Assembly (NCBI GenBank): GCA_002633025.1
Contig: NMRB01000031.1
Location: 178,228-242,227, forward strand
Origin: Notospermus geniculatus
Lineage: Eukaryota; Nemertea; Pilidiophora; Heteronemertea; Lineidae
Length of the DNA: 64,000 nucleotides
Direction: 5' to 3'
The notes beneath the pieces are model-generated. The model made no database searches, was not told where the DNA came from, and saw nothing but the letters and a program-made list of their open reading frames with translations. A program made the translations under genes and the position numbers. This document shows positions 12,801 through 25,025 of this stretch, one piece after another (the stretch's first letter is position 1; every line of letters starts with the position of its first letter).

Positions 12801-15620
12801 GTACTCCACTGCATCTCTCCTCATTCAAGTAATGTTGATATCTGGTAGCTTCAGGCAAGACTCTCCTCTCATTGTTTCCCTCAACAACAAAACTGAATCT
12901 GATCACTGGTGTATTTGGGCAAAAAAGAAGCTATTCCTTTCCAATACCCTGTTTTTGTCATGTTCTGGATGCTTTTGGTTGAGAATTCTAATTGTTGCCT
13001 TGGGTCAATGATTGTCTTCAATATCACCTGTTAGACTGGCTTCCAGCTTACCTGCTTCGAACATGTTTCTTAATGGGCTTGTTTCAGTGTTGTTGTCAAA
13101 CTTCCAGCCTGCCTAGACAAGTTTCTTAGTGGGCATGGTTTGCCATCGTTGTCAAAGTTGCTGTAGGCTGTTGAACTGGCAGTGATGCTGTCCCCAATTA
13201 ATCAGAAGATCCAACAAGGTGGGGCTTGGCAGTTCTCATCCAACTTCAATATCATATACCTTACCAAGGCCTTTTTCGATATTAATCAGCCTGAAAGCCA
13301 CCGTGGACACTTCACTAACATATCTTTGTGGCAGTTTAGAAAGGTGCATTGTCTTGTAGCTGATGGAACCAGTTCCATCCAATGTTGTTTACTGCAGAGT
13401 TGGAAGGCTCGTCTGTCCACTTGCTGCGGACATTCCACGTTCACTTGTAGCATGGATGCGTTGTCCACTCACTGATGTCACTTGACTTCCGTGTCCGCAT
13501 GACTCACCAACATCTGATTGTCAGGAAATGAAATTACACCAATTGACTGAACCAAATTGATATTGATTGCCCTTTTCTTCATGCTCATGCGGAGATAAAA
13601 GATCTTCAGCATTGTTGCTCATGATGGCAAAAGCTGTTTAGGTTCCTAAATGGCTTAGAATTTGTTTCTTTGCAATCCATTATTGGGTTGTTCAATATTT
13701 CTTTCCTCTTTTTCTTGCTATTCCTGGGTGCTAGTTGAGGATTTATGTTATCTTTTCTCTCTGGGGTAGCTGAGAATGGGAGCCAATAATCAGTAGTTGC
13801 CACTGGTTCAAGCCTTCCACTCCAACAGGCGGTAACTCTTCATCAACACGGTTTCATTGCTGCTGTCTGCAAAGTAAAGAAACTTGATGAAATATCCATT
13901 AGGTTTGTCAACAAAACTGCTTTTATTTCAGAAAGCTTCCAATGCTGACTTTTTTTGGAAGTCATACTTGCAGAAGAGTTCTCTGCTCATCATGAAGTCA
14001 TTTCTTAATTGCTTAATTCTCTGGATTTGCAAGCATTTGGTTGGACAAACCCAGTATAGATTTACTCTTGTCTTAATTCAGAATCTCCGGATGAAGATAA
14101 TGAGCTGATGAGAATCTCAGACGTTACAGACATTTCTTGTTTATGATTACCACTTTTCACTTCTCCTCAGCATTTGACATCACTAACAACCTATAATGTC
14201 TCCATGTCACATCTTCGCTACAATCCGTTACCATTCCAAACCAGGTTGTGTTGGCATAATTATCTCAGTGTTTGCCTAATTACCTTCAATTAGGGAATTG
14301 AGGGTGAATGCCGGTCCTAAAAAGCTGTATGTCTGGCATGAGTCAAGGGTGCATCTTGTGGCGGAAAATTTAATGGTTGACATGCTTCAGGGAAGTTAAA
14401 ACAGGAAGTGACTGGTTATGCTGTCAGTGACAGAGATGACATGTTCTTCCTTTGTCATTTGTTTTCAAGCCGTGGTGAAGTACGTAAAACCGCCTAGCAT
14501 CATCAACATATTGAAAAACTATGCTCCATTAGAGTTTGTACTAAAGAGCAATTAGGTAATGCAAATGAGTAAAAATCATGTGACGGCTCTAGTCTCATTT
14601 ATTTTCACTGAACAAGGAATGTAATTGATTACAGCATTTGCATGTGTTCTTTTAACACTTAAAGGACCAATGGTAACTTGGTATTGGAGATAAAATTAAC
14701 TCAAGATTTCATCATCATGTTTCAGCATGTCTCCAACTGCCACCCTAAAACCCTCCAACATGTAATCTTTTTTGCTTGGATCAACCCCCAACTGGTGGCA
14801 TGAGCATGACATCATGAGCTGAGATAACACTGTTTTGATTGAAAAATGAAATGAAACTGATCAAGGACTGTCAGCTTTCTTGATGAGCACCCCCCCCCCC
14901 CCTTTGAAAGTCTACCGTCTCACATGCTGGCATCCCATCCTGTTTCCTTCCCATTGCAAAAGCTACAGATACCCCGATATCATGCGATTCTAAGATCATT
15001 AACCCCTTGTGAATCATTTTAGATGCATTATGTCGTAGTAGGTGAGGATGTCATGTGCTTTATGACTTGCTGTCACCTTCTCCATAATCAAATGACACAC
15101 TTCTCTTTATTGCTTGCGTCATTATCATCCTCCTTGCAATGTGGTTCATATTTTATGATGCAAGGTTAGGGTGACCTACTGCCTCGCTTCTGTAAATGTC
15201 TTTCACTCACATAATCAATGCAACCTGATCAGCTTCAGAGTTACATAGAGGGAAATCTGCAACTGTCACTTCAGAGATTGTCTGTTTTGCACCATAAACT
15301 GACTGTTTTCTGTGTTTGCCTCCACCATCCCTTTCTTTCATTGTCCAAGTCCTCATGTTCTTATATTGTCTAAACAGTTACTTTCTGCATTGCTTTACCT
15401 ATCACTCCCAATCAGAGGCAATTCTCTTGTTTATTCATAGTGTGATTGGGGTACATGTATGCTTTTCGAAAATCTCCCTGCTTTCTTGATTTCCGAAGAA
15501 TATTTTCTTTCAAATACCCTGACTGACCTTGGTCAGTTTACCAGTTGGTGACTCATTCTCGGAAATCTAAACTCCCTTTCTCCTGCAGATGAAAAAACTC
15601 ACCTAAACTCATCAGAAGGT
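9812..15620 (+). repeat. 5.8-kb duplicated block, copy 2
   Basis: Direct repeat of 3152-8969. It lacks the MITE, having an empty TA site at 12411. It contains about 200 bp (10434-10635) and about 340 bp (13288-13625) that are missing from copy 1. It has no N. It keeps the SINE on the minus strand and the poly-C tract near 14890. No gene is recognised inside. Confidence 0.9.
10766..10991 (-). mobile_element. tRNA-derived SINE (copy in block copy 2)
   Basis: This is the counterpart of the SINE at 3975-4200. In this copy the box B is changed to GGTTCCATACC. Present in both blocks, it was inserted before they diverged. Confidence 0.6.
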
Positions 15621-16312
15621 GAATTAGGAGAGGTTTTCAATTTGCAGCTGGTTGTCTCACCTTATGCTGGATCTTTCCTTTCACCTGCCCTCATTGGCCA
15701 TGGCCATTGTGGCCTCTCGATGGCAGCAAAGATTATTCTCTTGAAAACAGATGAGATTCTGGCATTCCGCTTATTCCCCAGTCAGTAACCTATACCAATA
15801 TTCTCATTTCATGGTTTCAATGCAGATGGAGTGCTTACGGTGCACAAATTCCAAAATCGGATTCCGGGGTATTCAGTTTCCTGCAAGCCACTGGCTTCAA
15901 CGCTGTTTCAATGAAGCATCCAAAGAAACCAAGTGGGGGGCAATTTCTCTGTGTGTGCATCTTTAGTCAAAGATTTGATAAGTAACTGAGAGAGCTTCCT
16001 TTAGAAAGTCTAGGCCATTTATCACATTTGATTCCTGCACCAGAAGTTGAAGATTTTTTTTTCAATTCTCTTTCTACTGGAGAAGGGGGCCCTTTTGACT
16101 GGCGGTACCAACAATGGTGGGTGTTGCTTTACAGACAAGCCTACCCAAACCCACAGCAGAAAAACCTACAATTGAATTATCCTTCAGTGCATGGTGATGA
16201 AGGATGTTAATGGTGTATCTTTTCTCGCTTGTGACTTTTTCTAAATTCCATCACCACCGTGTGGAAATCGTAGATAGTCAACTGAGACTAGTATTTAGTG
16301 TTGCTTTCTGCT
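15621..16312. other. unassigned sequence
   Basis: Single-copy sequence between the 5.8-kb block and the next duplicated pair. Short open frames at 15751-15966 and 16028-16210 do not resemble known proteins. Confidence 0.4.
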
Positions 16313-17616
16313 GCATATAACACCAGAAATGTTTTCCTCCCACAGAGCGTAATCTCTCTGCTCCATGATGACAGAAACATTCAACAAGGGGAATTTCTTT
16401 CTTGATGAATCAAAAAACGTTCACTAGCTTTTTCTGTTACGATAACAGAGCAGTTTGCTTAAGGTTAGACTACTAATCTCTGCAACCACCTCCTGACTCG
16501 ATGGTGGTAATGGTGATGGTAATGATGATAATGTGTTAGTTTGTTTGCTCAATGTTAAAGGATACTCTACCACCATCCGCAGCCACCTTGGTCAATTTCA
16601 CTCTGTGTGGATGATGATGATGATCATAATCACCTGTTAAGCAGGTTTGTCCAGCTAATGTAAAATATCATATGCCTACTGACTGAAAATCGATTGGCTT
16701 TATGGGATAAGAGTTTTTGTCCAAGTTGGGTTATTGACTACAAGATATGCCAAAGGATATTTGTTTGAAAAGTGGTGCAGAGACAATTTCTTTAATATGT
16801 CCGATATCTGACCTGAATTCTTACAAATTGAAGGCTACAAGAGCAAGAGAAGTGCCACAATATTTTGAAACTGGATCTTTCCATTGACTGAATTCATTCT
16901 GCTGTTCAAAGTTTTTTCTCTTCTTAATGAAAAATGTAGCGAACTGCATAAACCAATACATACAACAGCAAAACAAATATTAATTTCTCTGTTGCAATTG
17001 ATGCTAGATTTTCTAATCCTAAATCAGTCCCCCTCAATGCCTAGCCTTGAAAAGAATCCGACATGCGTCCAATGCTAAACCAAGATGCATGACATCCATT
17101 CATTAATTGCATCTTTTATTAATACCACTACAATATGAGTGACTGACGCGCATTTTCAAATTTACAATTCTGTAAATTACTATGTCACATGTTGCTATTA
17201 CGTTCTCGTTTTTGTGTGATGTTGGAGTATATTGATGTTGGTGGCCTCAGCATCTTAGAATCTTAGGATAAGATGAAAAAGTTTAACTCTCTGAGGATTA
17301 ACAGTGTCCGTTTCTCCCACAGAAGAGTTGCGATGGAAAAGAAAAGAAATGACGACAGATTTCATTGGAAGCTGCGAAGAAGAATTTTCAGGTTGTACCC
17401 AGTGGTTGTAGAGAGAAAATTTCATTTTCTGAAATTTTATTTGCAAGTTCCTGTCCCATCAAATAGTAAAACCTTTATTCTTATGGTTGGCACAACATGA
17501 TGTATGGAGGTCAAAAGATGATTCAGTATTACAACCAAAAGTGTAGGGAAGATGTCTGGTGTTTTGCTGTGGAACTGACAACACAACGTAGTTCTCCGAA
17601 TGTGATGCTTTACTGA
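16313..17616 (+). repeat. N-joined repeat pair B, copy 1
   Basis: Starts near CATATAACACCAGAAATG and ends at the single N (17617) in the middle of GATGCTTTACTGA. It matches 17618-18983. The last 800 bp (from about 16812) appear identical in the two copies, while an internal segment (16641-16797) is unrelated to the equivalent segment of copy 2 (17961-18158). It includes a degenerate GGT/GAT microsatellite near 16500-16540. No conserved gene was seen. Confidence 0.9.
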
Positions 17617-17617
17617 N

Positions 17618-18983
17618 CATAAAACACCAGAAATGTTTTCCTCCCACAGAGCTAATCTCTCTACTCCATGATGACAGAAACATTCAACAGGGGAATTTCT
17701 TTCTTGATGAATCAAAAAACTTTCACTAGCTTTTTCTGTTACGATAACAGAGCAGTTTGCTTGCTCTGTTAACAGAGTTAAGGTTAGACTACTAATCTCT
17801 GCAACCACCTCCTGACTCGATGGTGGTAATGGTGATGGTAATGATGATAATGTGTTAGTTTGTTTGCTCAATGTTACAGGATACTCTACCACCATCCACA
17901 GCCACCTTGGTCAATTTCACCTCTGTGTGGATGATGATGATGATCATAATCACCTGTTAAGTTAACCTGTGAGGCTATGGGCCCAAAAAAGAGCCATCAA
18001 TGATATTTGTAACCTTCTGCTCTCCTTTGAATGAAAAAAAAAACTACTGTTGGTGAAGTTGATTTCATACAATTGCTGGTGTTTGATATGATAATTGATG
18101 TGAAGAACACTTGCTACTGCCAACCAATATACCTTGTAGTTGTTTGGAAATTTCTCACTATGTCCAATATCTGACCTGAATTCTTCCTAACGAATTGAAG
18201 GCTACAAGAGCAAGAGAAGTGCCACAATATTTTGAAACTGGATCTTTCCATTGACTGAATTCATTCTGCTGTTCAAAGTTTTTTCTCTTCTTAATGAAAA
18301 ATGTAGCGAACTGCATAAACCAATACATACAACAGCAAAACAAATATTAATTTCTCTGTTGCAATTGATGCTAGATTTTCTAATCCTAAATCAGTCCCCC
18401 TCAATGCCTAGCCTTGAAAAGAATCCGACATGCGTCCAATGCTAAACCAAGATGCATGACATCCATTCATTAATTGCATCTTTTATTAATACCACTACAA
18501 TATGAGTGACTGACGCGCATTTTCAAATTTACAATTCTGTAAATTACTATGTCACATGTTGCTATTACGTTCTCGTTTTTGTGTGATGTTGGAGTATATT
18601 GATGTTGGTGGCCTCAGCATCTTAGAATCTTAGGATAAGATGAAAAAGTTTAACTCTCTGAGGATTAACAGTGTCCGTTTCTCCCACAGAAGAGTTGCGA
18701 TGGAAAAGAAAAGAAATGACGACAGATTTCATTGGAAGCTGCGAAGAAGAATTTTCAGGTTGTACCCAGTGGTTGTAGAGAGAAAATTTCATTTTCTGAA
18801 ATTTTATTTGCAAGTTCCTGTCCCATCAAATAGTAAAACCTTTATTCTTATGGTTGGCACAACATGATGTATGGAGGTCAAAAGATGATTCAGTATTACA
18901 ACCAAAAGTGTAGGGAAGATGTCTGGTGTTTTGCTGTGGAACTGACAACACAACGTAGTTCTCCGAATGTGATGCTTTACTGA
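17618..18983 (+). repeat. N-joined repeat pair B, copy 2
   Basis: Second copy of 16313-17616. It begins directly after the N and continues past GATGCTTTACTGA into unique sequence. This arrangement is typical of two contigs whose overlapping ends were not merged. Confidence 0.9.
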
Positions 18984-21876
18984 TGGTTGTGTGCCCTTAT
19001 GTCTTCAGTGGAGAAGGAGTTAACAACTGGTGGAAATGTCGCAACAATGGTTCAACTTCAACAATTCAGAATGAATCATCAGTTTGGATTCCGTTTCCCA
19101 CTTGCTGAGCAATAGGAATCAACGGTTCATCGGTTTTTAACCAGTCTCATAGAAATTGATTGCATTCAATGATTTTTTCACTTGAATCGGCAGCAAGATT
19201 TCTTGAGTTCAAGGATAGATCTGGTGATTTTTTCTCAAGGGAATTGATTAGTTTTCAAATCTTAGAAATTCTGCCTCACCAGGTGGTAAGGGGGTTGCCT
19301 GATTTGATGCAACAATAGATTTACAAATCAAAGATTCTGTGATTCGTAAATTGGAATTCCTGTGCTGCTCTCAGGCCGATAAAATCCATGGTCCATTGGT
19401 CCAATTACAGGGAAGTCCGTCAGGGCAGAAATAATTAACTAACGTGACTAATTTTTTCATTGAAGGGATTGAATCTTGAAGAAGGCAGAGTAAATCAAGA
19501 GATCGCTCTTTCATAGTGGAAACTGAAGTTGATTCTGAAGCCTGTAGTGGAACTGTAACCATTTAGCCGGAAAGAATTGCCTGACTTTGACATGACGTTT
19601 CATTAGAGAAATCAGCTCTCAAACAATCCTTGATTTGGTTAAATGCACTCATTACTTGGGTGGAAACAGCTGTGCCTCAAGTGTATGTAATGTATTAGAT
19701 TTTGGTTATTGATAGATTGAACTCATCTGAAAATTCCAACAGATTCAAGTCAATTAGGAACAAAATTTAGTATTATATGCAAAGGCAATGCATGGTGTAT
19801 GTTTTCTCTTAAATTTAAAATCCTAGGGATGTTAAACTGTGGAATCTTTGATGATTCACCAGAGAACGTGATTTGCAGAATTCCCACCACTTTGTTAATT
19901 AGTTTTCTTGATTGATGCTCTTGATGAAATCTTCGTCAGGGGACAACCAAGTTGTGCCTTGGATTCATTCCTCTGTTGATATTTTCATGTTAACCCATGA
20001 AATAATGAAGGTTGAGATAATATACGGAAAACTGGGATGGTCTTCACAAACAGCAACAAGAAGAAGAGAACACAGTCTTTTAACAACAACTTCCCATGGA
20101 AGTTTGTGTCATTATGACATCATATGGGCCATTTAGGTATGTGAAGCCATGGTTGCGTCATGGGTGATGTGGACCAGAATTCCCAGTCTATCAAGTGAAT
20201 AATTAATACAGACTGAAATTTGATGTCCATGATAGAGAGGTGTTGTCCTGGGTGAGGTTTCCCCACACTCAGTGAAAAATCACTTCCACCATCCGACAAA
20301 GCCAAAAACGCAATGACGCTATGAGCTGCCACAGGGAGTTTCCACTGTACTTTATCTTATTTATCTACTTGTACAGGCTCATCAACCTAATATTAGGCCT
20401 GGTATTCACTTCTAGTGTGAAACCACAACCTCATCGGTCTGACATCAGTCAAGGTTAAATTCTTTGTTCTCTTGCTTCCCTGCTTGTAAAAGAAGGGAAA
20501 CAATTTCCTGAATTTCTCTGTTATAAGAACCACTGTCTAAAACAGAGTTCGTTTTCATGGTTTAATTAGTGCATCTCTCAGAAACAAAAGGATAATTGAC
20601 AGATTTTGTAAGTAGCACCGACAAGCCACAGTATCAAATTATGAGACCACTTGTGGAACAATCGTAGACAAAAGGCAAACAGTGTGAAGCTAATGAGAAA
20701 AAACAAAACACACAGGTAGCAATTTAGGTGAATTATGATCTTGCCACCAACGCTACATCTTATTGGCAACAAACCTGCTACATTCTTCTCACTTTTTTTT
20801 GAGTTCGTTAAATGGGCATAAAGAACACAAAGAAATAGCCGCCAGGAGATGTGTTCTGGCATGAAACTGACTGTTTTGAGTGTTACACAATCACGCTATG
20901 TCAGCAATCTTAAAGAAGCATGATTGAGTCTAATCAATTCTAAAATTCGAAAGGATAGAGAAAGATCCAGTGAACTCAAATGAGCAGTCGTTTGTATCAT
21001 TGGGCTCAATGTAATTAAGTAAGGAAACCAACAACGGTGAATTGCCCATTGATATTGAGCCAACTTGCATGAAGAAACTTTCACGTCGACAGTGCCTTAT
21101 TTGTGGAATCAACTGATGACTTACTTGAACTGTGTGAAGGAAAGTACATTAGAGAGAATGCCATGACTAATAGGAGCAGTCAGCCGCGCATATTGCTAAC
21201 AGATGGCAGCACAGTCTTAGCGGACCAAATGTACAGGAAATCTATTATGATCGCTGCTCGATCGATAATGACTGGGTCCGCTAGATGCATTGAATTGGGC
21301 CCTAGTGACACCTAGTGGTCAACTCGCTGACAGCTCCTATTTAAAAGCCTCCATTATTTTACCACATTTCACATTTGCTTCCTTGACAGAGTGATTAACA
21401 ACAATCTAATGTACTTTTACAGATCATCAGGAATCCCTGGTGACTTTCATTCAAAGGTACACATGAATGCACTCTTCCTTTTCCATTACAGCAGCAGATG
21501 AGACAAGAAACTTTCACGTTTACAGCAATAAAAAACTCAAATCCCTGTGGCTGTTGCCCATTTTTAATGTGAAGATAATCCTGTTGTGTGACAGGATTAA
21601 ACCCAACCAGAATGGGGCATGAGGCGACTAAACAGAACCCAACTTAACTATAAGAGCAGCAATAGGTGTGACATGAATTTGAGATACACGCTGACCCCTA
21701 TTCACCAACTTCAGATGTGACTGAGTGTAGTGTTATACAAGATTAAGCCTGGTCAGAATCAATCAGCAGCTGACGATAGCGACTACATGATGTAATACAT
21801 GTAGCATCCAGACTTGTTAGCAGAAGAGTTTTCTATAACAATACCTTCAGACATTCTCTCACTTCTTTACTTTCAG
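18984..21876. other. unassigned sequence upstream of the Reeler core exon
   Basis: Probable intron or intergenic DNA. I looked for the missing first Reeler exon (signal peptide, Cys and Y-x-P-G motif, phase-1 donor) and did not find one. A diverged version of the 22.2-kb minisatellite unit is visible at about 21640-21700. Confidence 0.4.
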
Positions 21877-21980
21877 TAACATTAAATGGTACTTATCCGA
21901 ACCAGAAATTTGAGTCCTTCTTTCTGGTTGCTGTACCAAAGGATGCAGAGGATGAAACGAATACCCTAGGAACGTTTCAG
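21877..21980 (+). CDS. Reeler-domain protein, first core exon (internal exon)
   Basis: Partial gene. A pyrimidine-rich tract and TTTCAG lead into a 104-nt exon that ends at TTTCAG followed by a GTAAGG donor. Two bases complete a split codon (phase 1) and 34 codons follow, ending in phase 0. The peptide has the Reeler pattern: T-L-N-G at its start, then K-F-E-S-F-F-L-V-A, a short acidic loop with P-K-D-A, and G-T-F-Q at the end. Reeler domains are secreted or cell-surface modules of about 130 residues, found in Reelin, F-spondin, ferric-chelate-reductase-like and insect defence proteins. The end phase matches the start phase of the exon at 58346. The protein type beyond the domain cannot be told from this window. 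Confidence 0.75.
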
Positions 21981-22189
21981 GTAAGGAATCCTTGATTTCT
22001 GATATTTTCCTGGCAGAAATTGGCCCTTTATCCCAGTGCCATGGAGTTCTGTTGTCTCCTTCTTCAGCTCTCTTGCAGTACTTGCCTAATGCTTCCAGCC
22101 AAGTGGCCAATTTGAATGGTAAGGAGTTGTAGACGTATGCGTTACAACAGCAATATTAACAAAAAGTATAAGGTGTTCCAAAAGAAGGT

Positions 22190-22845
22190 ATGCATCAGTT
22201 GATTCCCAACCCAACAACTTCAAAAGCAAGAAGAGCAGTGGTTGGTGTGATGTGAATTTGAGATCAAAGATGTGTCAACTGACCCCCAATGCAACAACTC
22301 CTAAAGCACCTAACAAGAAGAGCAGTGATTGGTGTAACATGACAAGATGAGATCAGAGATGCACCAGTTGACCCCCAACCCAACAACTCTGAAAGCACTT
22401 AGCAAGAAGAGCAGCAATTGGTGTGACATGAAGATGAGATCAGAAATGCAGTAGTCGACCCCCAACCCAACAACTTTGAAAGCCCCCAACAAGAATAGCA
22501 GCGACTGGTGTGACATGAAGATGAGATCAGAGGTGCAGTAGTTGACCCCAACCAAACAACTTCTAAAGCACCAAACTTTGGCAGGCAGCAATTGGTGTGT
22601 GTGTGACATGAAGATTAGATCAGAGGTGCAGTTATAGTTGACCCCAACCGAACAACTTTTAAAGCACCTAACTGACAGGCAGCAATTGGTGTGTGTGACA
22701 TGAAGATGAAATCAGACTAAACACGAGTTGACCCCAACCCAACAACTTCTAAAGCACCTAAACAAGAAGAGCAGCGACCAGTGTAACATGAAGATGAGAT
22801 CAAAGATGTGAGTTGACCCCAAACCAAGTAACTTCTGAAGCCATC
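22190..22845 (+). repeat. minisatellite, about 88-bp unit, 7 or more copies
   Basis: Degenerate units follow the pattern GTTGACCCC, AACCCAACAACTT, AAAGCACCTAACAAGAAGAG, then GCAGCAATTGGTGTGACATG and AAGATGAGATCAGA. Unit length varies, partly through GTGTGT expansion near 22595. It begins about 210 bp downstream of the Reeler exon, inside its intron. Confidence 0.85.
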
Positions 22846-24865
22846 AAGTCAAACGCCCGCCAGTAATCTGACAGGACCTTGCCCCCAGCAGTGACTGCAA
22901 CTCCTGCCTTTAAATATCATAACCAGGTGGTCATTGTTCCAAACAATGGAAAGGCAATCTTTAAACAAAGACATGACAACCTGAATCTTGTCCAGTTCAA
23001 ATGCTTTTTGACATTTCCTACTCTCAGCTGTCTCTGAAAGCCCCAGCAAATGATATTTTCAAATTGTATGTGACAATTTCATACAGCACTTCAGTTGAAA
23101 TCCTAATTAATCATGACAGGTATGGACGATTAATCCTTTCGAACTAAAACTCCACGTCCCACGGGTCATTAGAGTAAAACAATAGGATTCATCGTCGGGT
23201 GTAATCTTGCTGAAAGGTTTGATGTGACAGTTGATCAGTGTTCATTGCTACATCTTTATTGTCGTACCTGACGTATCCTCGTTACAGACCAGCTGGGGAA
23301 TCGCCAACATAGATAGCCACCATCCTCGTGGGACTGTGACACCACAAGCTCAAAGACCATGTTTCTCCAGGGGACACGACATGAATGTCAATACTAAAAG
23401 CTTTGTATATCAAACTCCTGCAGAGAAAATTGACATATTCCGTTCTTAAATTGACACTTGATCAATTCACAAAGTCGCATTGATATTTTATTTACCAGAC
23501 ATAATTTTTTTCACGATTAATCCTTACTGTAGCAAAAGCGACATGAATACCACCAAGCCACCACACCATGGTTGTGTTAGAATCCCTCGATTCACATCAT
23601 AGCTTGTCTACAGAGCTACTTGTTTTTGGGGGGGAAAGTGACATGGGTGTGTTACAAAAACTTGGGCAGTTTTAAGTTGATGGTGTGGACTTTCACTCCG
23701 TCTTCGGCAGGTGACACTTCTTTTTCTCTTGGAGCTTCCTTATACACTCCATCAAATTGACTGTTATTGCTTAAAGAGCAATACCATATTTGGTACTGAT
23801 ATTCCGTGAAAGGAAATAATTACAAACTTTCATCAAAAATCAACTAATCAAGTATGGATTTCCTTCTGTTTTGATTAAACTTTGAGATTCAGACTTGTTC
23901 AGACTCCCACTGCCCTCATTAAGAAGCAAAAGCCAGAGAGGACAGGTTGTCAACTTGAAGTAATTGATTTAGACGTGTTGACCCTAAGGGCAATGGATTT
24001 ATTTGTCAGATATTGGCTAGTCTTTGTGATTAGCATGCACCGGTGATGAAAGGTACATGAGAAATGGAATGAATGTCAATTTTTCCATTGTCTTTGGTTA
24101 CCAGTTGTCATAACTGGATTTTTTATGGGTGATAATCAGGAATGGTTGATATGAGTGAATAACCAACATTTTGCCCCCAAACTGTTAAAACACAATTTTT
24201 CAACTAAATAGGAGTCACTGTCGCACTTGGCTTTGTGATATCTCCTGTGTTTTGAGAGCACCTGAGATCAACTTGTATCCTTGAAAGCAAAATAATTACC
24301 CTTCAGCACAAATATTGACACGTCATGGCACCGCAAGTGTGTTCACAAATTGATTCTTGTATGCCATCCTAATCATTTGGTTATTTTAAGCAAGAATATC
24401 GAAGTTTAGAACAGGGTGTGCTTCCATTCTGTTACGCAGTTTTCTGGTTGTTGGGGATTTTGACCTACTTCCTGAAGTGCACTCTGTGTACTCAAGAGTC
24501 GCGAAGACTCTCTTATTTTATATATTGATGAATCATACCGCTCTCGGCCACCAAAAAAGCCACCGATACCACAACCCTACATGAAGCATTCATGATATTG
24601 AGTATTTTAGACCAGGACGAGTCCTTACTGACCTTTCTATCATTAGCAACAAAAATTTATTAACAAGTCTCAGCTAGACGGATGAGTCTGGAACTTGCCA
24701 GGTTTTGGGAAGAGGACATGTGTGCTATTGGTTTCTTTCCATAAGCTAATAAACGTTTTTAAAGATCCATGGAGGATGTGCATGGATTTGGTGGTGCATT
24801 CCACAGTGGTATGGTGACAAGCTTTCTCATCAGTTATCAAATGGACCAAATGGGGTTCAAAAGTG
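22846..24865. other. intronic or intergenic sequence, nothing recognised
   Basis: No exon-like segment with a recognisable product and no repeat boundary was seen. Confidence 0.4.
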
Positions 24866-25025
24866 TTCATGAGCAAATAGCATATTGTAAGAAGAATTTT
24901 TTTCCTAATGGCTAAGTGTTCATAAGCAAAGAGTTAATTCTGAGGGATTTTTTCTCAAATGGACAAAATGCTGTCCAATGACTGTTCATGAGCAAACAGC
25001 ATATATTCTGAAACATTTTTCTCAA
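24866..25025 (+). repeat. short tandem repeat, three degenerate units
   Basis: Three units of roughly 55-70 bp share TGTTCATGAGCAAA, a short AT-rich link, then TTCTGA and a T-rich run with CTCAAA or CCTAAT. A small decayed minisatellite. Confidence 0.6.

Noticed and set aside
17437-17895. 152-codon minus-strand open frame
   Set aside because: It crosses the single N at 17617 and joins two repeat copies, so the frame is an artefact of the junction.
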